Notes under the pieces: model-generated
Told to the model about the DNA's origin: nothing
Seen by the model: the letters and a program-made list of their open reading frames with translations, nothing else
The model's database searches: none
Position numbers and translations under genes: made by a program
Part shown: piece after piece, positions 13,538 to 20,043 of the stretch
How positions within the stretch are numbered: position 1 is the first letter of the stretch
Layout of the letters: each line of letters starts with the position of its first letter
From: DYJE01 sp964637565
Lineage (GTDB): Bacteria > Desulfobacterota > Desulfobacteria > Desulfobacterales > Desulfolunaceae
DNA: 21,025 bases
NCBI GenBank assembly: GCA_964637565.1
Contig: CAZWTY010000079.1
Coordinates: 1 to 21,025, forward strand
Direction: 5' to 3'

Positions 13538-15057
13538 CAGCGGACCTTCGACTGATCTACAACGGCAAAGCCGTGGCCTGGGGGGATGTGCCCCGCCTGA
13601 GCCCCGACGATTTTTTCCAGGCACTTTCCCGGTCTGTGGAAAGGGGCTGGCGCGTGGTGTCCTATTTCGCCATGCCGGAAAAGGAAGGCCGCCATACCCT
13701 CTGCTGCCTTCTGGCGTACAAGGCCAAGGGACAGCTTGGCGTCATGTCTACTGAAATCACGGGTCGCACCTTTCCGTCCCTGGCCGGGACCTGTCCCCAG
13801 GTTCAGATCTTCGAGCGGGAAATCGCCGAGCAGTTCGGTCTGGTTCCCGAAGGCCATCCCTGGTTCAAGCCGGTGCGTTTCCACGCTACCCTGAACGGCA
13901 ACCCCAATCCCTGGGGTCATGAAGACCGGGCCGGCATTCGCGTGGGTGTGACCGACTTCTACCGGGTGGAGGGGGAAAGCGTCCACGAGGTGGCGGTGGG
14001 CCCGGTCCACGCCGGGATCATCGAGCCCGGCCATTTCCGTTTCCAGTGCCACGGGGAAGAGGTGTTCCACCTGGAGATCTCCCTGGGCTACCAGCACCGG
14101 GGCATCGAGAAAGCCCTGGTGGGCGGTCCCTGGCCCCAGACCCTCCGGCAGATGGAGGCTGTCGCCGGGGACACCAGCATCGGTCACGGCACGGCTTACT
14201 GCATGGCCGTGGAAGCCCTGAGCGGAACCCGGGTGTCGGCCACAGCGGAAGTGATGCGGGGCATCGCCCTGGAACTGGAACGTCTGGCCAACCACACCGG
14301 GGACCTGGGGGCCATCGCTGGCGACGTGGGCTACCTGCCCACTGCCTCGTTCTGCGGCAGGATCCGTGGAGATTTTCTCAACATGAGCGCCGTGCTCTGC
14401 GGCAGCCGTTTCGGGCGAGGCCTTCTCGTTCCCGGCGGCACCCTGTTCGCCCTGGAGCTGCGCCACCGCGAAGATCTGATCAGGCGCCTTGAAAAAGCCC
14501 TGAAGGAACTGGATATCGCCATCAACCTGCTCTGGGACAGGCAGTCGGTGATGGCACGACTTGAAGGAACGGGAACGGTGAGTCCTGAGACCGCCGAAGA
14601 ACTGGGGCTTGTGGGGCCGGCGGCCAGGGCCTGCGGACTGAAACGGGATGTCCGGGAAGACTACCCCTACGGGATCTACCGGATGACCAGTATTCCCATG
14701 GTCACAGGCCACCACGGGGATGTTTGCGCCAGGGCCATGATCCGCTGGCATGAAGCCCACAAGTCCATCGCGTTCATCCTGGACCAGCTCCGGCACATGC
14801 CCGAAGGGGCCCACCGGGCGCCTGTGGGCCAGCTTGCCCCGGACAGTCTGGTGGCGGCCATGACCGAAGGCTGGCGTGGAGAAATCTGCCATGTGGCGGT
14901 GACCGACGCCTCCGGATGGTTCAGGCGGTACAAGATCACCGACAGCTCGTTCCACAACTGGCAGGGACTGGCCATGGCCCTCCGGGGCCAGCAGATTTCC
15001 GATTTTCCGTTGTGCAACAAGAGCTTCAACCTGTCGTACTGCGGGTTTGACCTGTAG
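13534..15057 (+). CDS. hyfG: HyfG/HycE-like large subunit lacking the NiFe ligands
   Basis: A 507-residue fusion of a NuoC-like N-terminal part (FEREIAEQFGLVPEGHP) and a NuoD/hydrogenase large-subunit part (LGYQHRGIE, ELERLANHTGD, VGPAARACGLKRDVR). In true group 4 hydrogenases two CxxC motifs hold Ni and Fe. Here the first is Ala211-Gly-Asp-Thr214 and the C-terminal one reads NLSYCG, leaving only Cys503 shifted by one place, with Cys494 nearby. It therefore cannot carry a normal NiFe site and matches the energy-converting hydrogenase-related (Ehr) class. ATG 13534 follows GGAGGT at good spacing and overlaps the hyfF stop; an earlier in-frame ATG at 13435 lies inside hyfF. It is the peripheral catalytic-arm subunit; its electron acceptor is unknown. 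Confidence 0.9.
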   Translation: MTADLRLIYNGKAVAWGDVPRLSPDDFFQALSRSVERGWRVVSYFAMPEKEGRHTLCCLLAYKAKGQLGVMSTEITGRTFPSLAGTCPQVQIFEREIAEQFGLVPEGHPWFKPVRFHATLNGNPNPWGHEDRAGIRVGVTDFYRVEGESVHEVAVGPVHAGIIEPGHFRFQCHGEEVFHLEISLGYQHRGIEKALVGGPWPQTLRQMEAVAGDTSIGHGTAYCMAVEALSGTRVSATAEVMRGIALELERLANHTGDLGAIAGDVGYLPTASFCGRIRGDFLNMSAVLCGSRFGRGLLVPGGTLFALELRHREDLIRRLEKALKELDIAINLLWDRQSVMARLEGTGTVSPETAEELGLVGPAARACGLKRDVREDYPYGIYRMTSIPMVTGHHGDVCARAMIRWHEAHKSIAFILDQLRHMPEGAHRAPVGQLAPDSLVAAMTEGWRGEICHVAVTDASGWFRRYKITDSSFHNWQGLAMALRGQQISDFPLCNKSFNLSYCGFDL

Positions 15058-15088
15058 GACGCGACATTGACCATGGGAACGGTACGAC

Positions 15089-15838
15089 ATGATACGTGAA
15101 ATCATCGCCCGATACAAACAGGGTTACCAGACCTTTGCCTATCCGAAAAAACCGGTGAACATCCCCGAACGTTTCCGGGGTTATCCCGAGCTGACCCCGG
15201 CCAGGACCCGGGAGGAAAACGAGCGCCACACCGCGTCCTGTCCTTTTAACGCCCTGGCCGTGGACGACCTGGGCCTTTCCCTGGACATGGGCCGTTGCCT
15301 GTTCTGCGCCGACTGCCCGGCGGTGGACGTGGTGACGTTCACTTCGGACCACGTTCTGGCCGCCACGAAACGGGAGGATCTGATCGTTCGACCGGCTCAT
15401 CCCAAACGCCCGGCAGGACCAGTTCCGCCCGATCTTCTGAAGCTTTTCAAACGCTCCCTGAAATTCCGTGAAGTCAGCGCCGGAGGCTGCAACGCCTGCG
15501 AGGCCGACACCAACGTGCTGTCCACCATCGGCTGGGATCTGGGCCGTTTTGGGGTCCAGTTCGTGGCCGGCCCGCGCCACGCCGACGGTCTTTTCGTCAC
15601 CGGCCCCGTTCCGGAGAATATGCGTGAGGCTACGCTCCAGACTTACGAAGCCATTCCAGGCCCGAAAATCGTGGTGGCCTGCGGGGCCTGCGCTATCGGC
15701 GGCGGTCCTTTCAAAGATTCCCCGGAAGTCCACAACGGCATCGACAACCTTCTGCCCGTGGATCTCTACATCCCCGGCTGCCCCCCCCACCCGGTGACCA
15801 TTCTCGACGGCATCCTTCGGATTATCGGAAAGATCTGA
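15089..15838 (+). CDS. hyfI: Fused HyfH/HyfI-like iron-sulfur subunit (ferredoxin domain plus NuoB domain)
   Basis: Residues about 1-100 resemble a NuoI/HyfH 2[4Fe-4S] ferredoxin domain, and about 115-249 a NuoB/HyfI small subunit. In the ferredoxin part only Cys51 (SCP), Cys70, Cys73 and Cys76 (CLFCADCP) remain, enough for one cluster; the first CxxCxxC and the last Cys are missing. In the NuoB part all ligands of the terminal N2-type cluster are present: Cys134, Cys137 (GGCNACEAD), Cys201 (GAC) and Cys231 (PGCPPHP). Electrons would pass from a donor through these two clusters to the HyfG site. The gene starts 31 bases after hyfG and ends the operon; the ribosome site is weak. HyfH and HyfI are separate genes in E. 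coli hydrogenase 4, so the fusion is a distinguishing feature. Confidence 0.85.
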   Translation: MIREIIARYKQGYQTFAYPKKPVNIPERFRGYPELTPARTREENERHTASCPFNALAVDDLGLSLDMGRCLFCADCPAVDVVTFTSDHVLAATKREDLIVRPAHPKRPAGPVPPDLLKLFKRSLKFREVSAGGCNACEADTNVLSTIGWDLGRFGVQFVAGPRHADGLFVTGPVPENMREATLQTYEAIPGPKIVVACGACAIGGGPFKDSPEVHNGIDNLLPVDLYIPGCPPHPVTILDGILRIIGKI

Positions 15839-15952
15839 CGGACTGTGCATCCCTGCCAAAATACAGCCCGATCCATCTGAAGGAATGGCAAAGAGAGGAG
15901 TGCTCTCCCATGAATTTTATGGCCGAAATTAAATTGTGACTTATATTATAAA

Positions 15953-15981
15953 TTGAAAAACTTATAATTATAAATTATACT
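15953..15981 (+). promoter_or_regulatory. Strong sigma-70-type promoter of the RelE/HTH module with operator
   Basis: TTGAAA (15953-15958), a 17-base spacer and TATACT (15976-15981) make a near-consensus promoter. The spacer contains a perfect 12-bp palindrome, TTATAATTATAA (15962-15973), and a similar TTATATTATAAA begins 21 bases upstream at 15941, two helical turns apart, consistent with autorepression by the antitoxin. The -10 ends only five bases before the toxin ATG, so the message is probably leaderless or nearly so. Confidence 0.7.
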
Positions 15982-15986
15982 AAGCC

Positions 15987-16241
15987 ATGAATACGATAAT
16001 CTGGTCAAAAAAAGCCCAGAAACAGCTGTTAAAACTGCCGAAAAAAGACGCAGTTCATGTTTATGACAAAGTTGATGAGCTTAAACGGTTTCCCGATTGT
16101 CCAAACGTCAAGCGTCTGACCAATCATCTGTATGGATTCAGAATGAGGGTCGGCTCATACAGGGTTCTTTTTGATCATGACATGGACATTAAGATCGTCA
16201 GTATTGAAGAGGTGAAAAAAAGAGATGAACGAACATACTGA
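15987..16241 (+). CDS. relE: RelE/ParE-family toxin
   Basis: An 84-residue basic protein with the RelE fold pattern: WSKKAQKQLLKLPKK at the N-terminus, then RLTNHLYGFRMRVGSYRVLF and a final strand (IKIVSIEEVKKR). RelE toxins cut mRNA in the ribosomal A site; ParE relatives act on gyrase, and the sequence alone does not settle which. No ribosome site precedes the ATG and the promoter -10 ends five bases upstream, fitting leaderless translation. The toxin gene comes first and overlaps the antitoxin by 17 bases, as in HigBA-type modules. Composition is markedly AT-rich. Confidence 0.88.
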   Translation: MNTIIWSKKAQKQLLKLPKKDAVHVYDKVDELKRFPDCPNVKRLTNHLYGFRMRVGSYRVLFDHDMDIKIVSIEEVKKRDERTY

Positions 16242-16560
16242 AATCCAGATCATCAGACAAAACGGAAAACCGGCCTTTGCCGTCGTACCCTATGACATCT
16301 GGCTTGATTTGACGGGTGGTGATGATCAGCCGGTTTACATTCCCCATGAGGTGGTGGGGTACCAGTTAAAACAAAATCTGTCTTTGATAGCCGCCTGGAG
16401 GAAACATCTGAAAATAACCCAGAAAGAATTGGCAAAAAGGACGGGCATAAGCCAGCCGGCCATTGCCCAGATTGAAAAAAACAGCTCTAAAGCCCAAAGA
16501 AAGACCCTGGAAAAAATAGCCTCGGCCATGGGGCTTCTTGTTGAACAGATTACGGATTGA
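16225..16560 (+). CDS. HTH (XRE-type) antitoxin with Phd/YefM-like N-terminus
   Basis: A 111-residue protein. Residues about 5-30 (IIRQNGKPAFAVVPYDIW) look like the short N-terminal segment seen in Phd-like antitoxins, and residues about 50-108 form a Cro/CI-type helix-turn-helix (TQKELAKRTGISQPAIAQIE). It should neutralise the preceding RelE-type toxin and repress the module through the palindrome in the promoter. GAGGTGA lies nine bases before the ATG, inside the toxin gene, so the antitoxin has a better ribosome site than the toxin. Confidence 0.88.
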   Translation: MNEHTEIQIIRQNGKPAFAVVPYDIWLDLTGGDDQPVYIPHEVVGYQLKQNLSLIAAWRKHLKITQKELAKRTGISQPAIAQIEKNSSKAQRKTLEKIASAMGLLVEQITD

Positions 16561-16635
16561 GCATGTGTTTCAGGCCCCGGCCAGTAAAAGTGGTGTTACG
16601 AAAATTAACGTCGGAACGGATTCACGTAACCGGAT

Positions 16636-17046
16636 CTATTCCGTGAATTTTTCCATGGCCTGGGCTGAGGTGAACAGGGCCATGCCTGTTTTCATGGCGC
16701 CGAATCCCAGGTTTTTGTAGAACCCTTCTTTCCCCGGGCTCGCGTACAGGATGATGTTGCAGTGTTTCAGCCGGTCCAGGATCGTTTGGACGATGGTTTT
16801 TCCTATCCCCTGGCCCTGGAACCGGGGAACAACCGCCACATCGTAGATGGCGGCCTGGTATTGTCCGTCGGAGATGGCCCTTCCGAAACCCGCGAGACAC
16901 GATTCCTCGTAAACGAAAACCGTGGTGTGGCTTGCCGCAAACGCCCGCCTGTGGACATCCGGTTCATGGGACGCCATGCCCACCTGTTTCAATGTTTCCG
17001 ATACCAGACGCCAGTCCACACCGGAACAGTCTGTTTTGATGATCAT
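16636..17046 (-). CDS. GNAT-family N-acetyltransferase
   Basis: A 136-residue single-domain GNAT enzyme that would transfer an acetyl group from acetyl-CoA to an unknown amine. The acetyl-CoA-binding motif A is clear (VVPRFQGQGIGKTIV, about residues 73-87), followed by the terminal YKNLGFGAMKTGMALF segment of motif B. ATG 17046 is preferred because GGAAAGG lies seven bases upstream; ATG 17052, two codons earlier, would abut it. The gene is transcribed away from the TA module and in the same direction as the HTH-PBP regulator, 48 bases beyond that gene's proximal end. The context does not suggest a substrate. Confidence 0.85.
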   Translation of the reverse strand: MIIKTDCSGVDWRLVSETLKQVGMASHEPDVHRRAFAASHTTVFVYEESCLAGFGRAISDGQYQAAIYDVAVVPRFQGQGIGKTIVQTILDRLKHCNIILYASPGKEGFYKNLGFGAMKTGMALFTSAQAMEKFTE

Positions 17047-17094
17047 GTCCATGCCTTTCCCATGACGGGGTTGTCGGGTTGTTTGATGGGTGGC

Positions 17095-18213
17095 TTACAC
17101 CGTGTCGATGAGGTTGCCGCTGAACGACGTCTCGTAGCCCGGAACGCTGGCGATATCGTCCCGCAAAGCCCGGGTCTGGAGGACGTCCAGCATGATTCGG
17201 ACGGTCTGGTGATCCAGCATGTCGTCCGGGATCACCAGGTCGCAGCGGACAGCGGCCAGGGGAACGAAGGAAAGACCGAAGAGATCCGCCACCACGTGCA
17301 GTCCCAAGGCCGCGTCCACGACCCCTGACGCCACCAGTCTCGCCCCTTCGTTGTGGTTTTTCACTTCGTTGTGATAGCCGTAGATCGTGGTGTTGGGCAG
17401 TCTGGCCGCTTTCAGGTGGTCATCCAAAAGAACACGCAGGGCCGCGCCGCATTCCCGGTTCACGAACCGCAGATTTTTCAGGTACAGGTCGTCGATCCCC
17501 CGGATGTGGTGAGGATTCCCGGCCGCAACCATCAAACCCTCTTCCATGGTGGTGAACCCCACCACCTTGCCCCCCATGCCTTTCAGCGTATCCCGGGCCA
17601 GGGCCACATTGGATTCACCGTCGTCGGTGTTGTGGAGATGGACGCCGCCCACATGGGCCGCCCCCTTTGCCAGAGCCTCCATGGACGCGTAACTCGACGC
17701 GAAACAGGTGTGAACCCTGGCCCCGGCGAAAGCCCGGCCCACATGGTCCCCCAGAATGGAAAAGGCCGGATCGCAACCGAAAAGGAAGATGGTCCTGTCT
17801 AAGGCATCGCTGGAACAGTACAGTCTGGCCTGGGATCCATCCGGGGCGAGAAGGGCGTCGGCCGCCGGCAGGCCCCGGTTGGAGAGAAGCTGTTCGGTCA
17901 GGGGGACGCCCACGATGTTTTCCCGCACGCGTGCCGCGTACAAACGTGGCGGCCTGTCTTTTTCGTCCCCTGCCACGTCGATGTCCACCAGGTTCCCGGT
18001 GTTTTCTTCACTGAAAAGGGTTTCCACCGTGCAGCCGAGGATCTTGGCCATCCGGATGGCCACCCCGGTGTTGGGCAGGTATCGCCCGGACTCGACATCG
18101 TAGATGGCCTGGCGTTTCACGCCCACGGCGTCGGCAAGCTGGGCCTGGGACCACCCCTTGGCCTGACGGTAGGCTTTGACGTGGCAGGTGATTTTGGGCA
18201 GGGCGTCTTCCAT
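17095..18213 (-). CDS. HTH-PBP-like transcriptional regulator, probable molybdate/tungstate sensor
   Basis: Residues about 8-65 are an XRE-type helix-turn-helix (KGWSQAQLADAVGVKRQAIY). Residues about 120-355 are a periplasmic-binding-protein-like effector domain of the PF12727 type, with the signatures GGVHLHNTDDGESN, GLMVAAGNPHHIRG, FVNRECGAALRVLLDDHL and VDAALGL. The domain is related to ModA-type binding folds and is often found near molybdate transport or molybdoenzyme genes. The gene is divergent from modABC, so oxyanion-responsive control of modABC is a reasonable inference. GGAG lies ten bases before the ATG. Its control region contains a direct repeat at 18234-18265. This layout differs from ModE (HTH plus Mop/TOBE domains). 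Confidence 0.85.
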   Translation of the reverse strand: MEDALPKITCHVKAYRQAKGWSQAQLADAVGVKRQAIYDVESGRYLPNTGVAIRMAKILGCTVETLFSEENTGNLVDIDVAGDEKDRPPRLYAARVRENIVGVPLTEQLLSNRGLPAADALLAPDGSQARLYCSSDALDRTIFLFGCDPAFSILGDHVGRAFAGARVHTCFASSYASMEALAKGAAHVGGVHLHNTDDGESNVALARDTLKGMGGKVVGFTTMEEGLMVAAGNPHHIRGIDDLYLKNLRFVNRECGAALRVLLDDHLKAARLPNTTIYGYHNEVKNHNEGARLVASGVVDAALGLHVVADLFGLSFVPLAAVRCDLVIPDDMLDHQTVRIMLDVLQTRALRDDIASVPGYETSFSGNLIDTV

Positions 18214-18233
18214 GGCGTCCGGTCTCCAGGTGT

Positions 18234-18268
18234 TTGACGTTTAAAAAATTATCTTGACGCTTAAAGCG
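18234..18268. promoter_or_regulatory. Putative operator: direct repeat between regulator and modA
   Basis: TTGACGTTTAAA (18234-18245) and TTGACGCTTAAA (18254-18265) differ at one base and are spaced 20 bases apart, about two helical turns. The second copy runs into the odd palindrome CGCTTAAAGCG (18258-18268). The site is 21 bases before the regulator ATG, so it probably serves autorepression. The remaining 263 bases to modA show a short palindrome, GACCGGTC, but no convincing gene, promoter or Moco riboswitch. Confidence 0.5.
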
Positions 18269-18531
18269 ATATTTCCTAAGGGAATACCAGTCATGCTGAA
18301 CGGTATAAGCGGCAAATCATAACCGACTTTGACCGGTCTATCAACCCTAAGATCCGCCGGGTCCAGGGGGTCATATGGAAGAAACATAAGTGTCATTCAC
18401 CGGGTCAAACCATTCAATAATGTCAGGTGCAGCCATGCGAACGTCTGTTTTTCCTGGACTTTCCCATGGCCCGGAATCTGCAATGAACGATGACATACAA
18501 AGAAACCCAACATCATCAAAAGGAGTGTGAG

Positions 18532-19323
18532 ATGAAGAGAAACGTCTGGAAATGGTCATGGATCACGGTTCTGGTTTTAACCGTTCTTCTTGCCGGTTCC
18601 ACCGCCATGGCGGAAAAGCAGATCGTCCGTGTTTCGGCGGCGGCCAACCTCACCGACGCGCTGAAGGCCATTGGCGCGCATTTTATGGAATTCAACCCGG
18701 AGGTGGAGCTCCAGTTCAACTTCGGGTCCTCCGGAGCCCTTGCCAAGCAGATCGACAACGGAGCGCCGGCTGATCTTTTCTTTTCAGCCAATGCCAAGTG
18801 GATGGACCATCTGGTGGACAGCGGGAAAGTCGTCAGCGGGACGGTCAGGGATATCACGGGGAATGCCCTGGTGGTGGTCGGTCTCAAGGCCCGCCCCCTG
18901 ACGTCCCTATCCGATATCAAAGGGTTTGGAAAAATCGCCATGGGAAGCCCGGCAGGCGTTCCCGTGGGAGAGTACACCGAACAGGCTCTCAAGGCTTCGG
19001 GAATCTATGAAATCCTGGTTTCGGCCAATAAGCTGGTCCTGACCAAAGACGTCCGTCAGGCCCTTCTTTACGCGGACCGTGGCGAGGCCGATATTGCCTT
19101 TGTCTACAAGACAGACGCCCTGCTGGCCGAAAAGGCGAAGATCGTGTTCACCGTCCCTGAAAAACTGCACAAACCCATTGTGTCGAACATGGGGCTGACC
19201 GTGGAAGGCGGGGCCAAAAAAGGGGCCAAAGCATTCTATGATTTCATGGGCGGCAAAGACGCCAGGCGGGTTCTCGAGTCTTACGGGTATGTGGTGATCT
19301 CAGCCCCGGCTTCAGGGAAATAA
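18532..19323 (+). CDS. modA: Molybdate/tungstate-binding periplasmic protein ModA
   Basis: A 263-residue solute-binding protein. An N-terminal signal peptide is clear: basic MKRNVWK, a hydrophobic core, and a likely cleavage after AMA at residue 27. The mature protein begins with the ModA pattern VSAAANLTDAL and continues with FGSSGALAKQI and GAPADLFFSA, whose Ser and backbone groups bind the oxyanion. It delivers MoO4 or WO4 to ModBC. ATG 18532 has AAAGGAGTG just upstream; an in-frame ATG 14 codons earlier would spoil the signal peptide. Whether W or Mo is preferred cannot be decided by eye; the AOR gene upstream in the window makes W plausible. Confidence 0.93.
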   Translation: MKRNVWKWSWITVLVLTVLLAGSTAMAEKQIVRVSAAANLTDALKAIGAHFMEFNPEVELQFNFGSSGALAKQIDNGAPADLFFSANAKWMDHLVDSGKVVSGTVRDITGNALVVVGLKARPLTSLSDIKGFGKIAMGSPAGVPVGEYTEQALKASGIYEILVSANKLVLTKDVRQALLYADRGEADIAFVYKTDALLAEKAKIVFTVPEKLHKPIVSNMGLTVEGGAKKGAKAFYDFMGGKDARRVLESYGYVVISAPASGK

Positions 19324-19353
19324 AGGTGTAACAAGGATGAGAGGACATACTCC

Positions 19354-20043
19354 ATGACGTTTCTATCTCCCCAAGACATTCAGGCGGTCTTGCTTTCCGT
19401 GAGGGTGGCGGTGACCGCGACCCTGATCTCGGCTCCCCTGGGGTTTGCCGTGGCCTATGTGTTCGTTTACCTGCGATTTCCGGGGAAATCCGTTCTGGAA
19501 GGCGTGATCAACCTGCCCCTGGTGCTTCCGCCGGTGGTGGTGGGCTACCTTCTTCTCATCATCCTGGGACGTCAGGGTATTCTGGGGCCGCTGCTGGAAC
19601 GCCTGGGCATCCAGGTGGTGTTCACTTTGAAAGGCGCGGTGGTGGCGTCGGTGGTGGTGGGGTTTCCCCTTCTGGTCCGGTCGATACGGATCGGCATGGA
19701 AACCATCGACCGGGATTACATCCGGGCTGCGCGAACCCTGGGGGCAGGTTGGTTCGACAGCCTTTTCACCGTGGTGCTCCCCCTTTCGGGCCGGGCTCTT
19801 GTGGCGGGTATGAGCCTGATGTTCGCCCGGAGTCTGGGGGAATTCGGGGCCACCATCGTCCTGGCCGGAAACATCCCCGGGGTGACCCAGACCATACCCC
19901 TTTCCATCTACGACTACACCAACACGCCGGGGGGAGACAGAAACGCCATGGTCCTGTGTCTTGTTTCCGTGGTTCTTTCCTTTGGCGTGCTCATGGTGAG
20001 TGAGGCGTCGGCCCGCTCCCTGAAGAAGGGGAGGAACCCATGA
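19354..20043 (+). CDS. modB: Molybdate ABC transporter permease ModB
   Basis: A 229-residue inner-membrane permease with about six spans, the normal ModB length. The cytoplasmic EAA loop that contacts the ATPase is visible as IRAARTLGAGWFDSLFTVVLP (about residues 124-144), preceded by VVVGFPLLVRSIRIGMETID and followed by FARSLGEFGATIVLAGNI, all typical of ModB. GAGAGGA lies eight bases before the ATG. It begins 30 bases after modA and overlaps modC at ATGA, so the three genes form one operon. Confidence 0.93.
   Translation: MTFLSPQDIQAVLLSVRVAVTATLISAPLGFAVAYVFVYLRFPGKSVLEGVINLPLVLPPVVVGYLLLIILGRQGILGPLLERLGIQVVFTLKGAVVASVVVGFPLLVRSIRIGMETIDRDYIRAARTLGAGWFDSLFTVVLPLSGRALVAGMSLMFARSLGEFGATIVLAGNIPGVTQTIPLSIYDYTNTPGGDRNAMVLCLVSVVLSFGVLMVSEASARSLKKGRNP

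Noticed and set aside
12134..13624. Long minus-strand open frame (496 codons) opposite the hyfF-like gene
   Set aside because: Shadow of a membrane-protein gene; low-complexity His/Gly/Asp/Gln composition and no ribosome site.
13390..15117. Long minus-strand open frame (575 codons) opposite the hyfG-like gene
   Set aside because: It is antisense to a gene with clear family motifs; its residues are Gly/His/Pro-rich without recognisable domains, as expected for a GC-rich shadow frame.
18269..18531. Moco or W-cofactor riboswitch upstream of modA
   Set aside because: No arrangement of stems resembling the known motif could be recognised by eye.
18371..18559. Small minus-strand open frame in the regulator-modA gap
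   Set aside because: Overlaps the modA start, has no ribosome site and no family resemblance.
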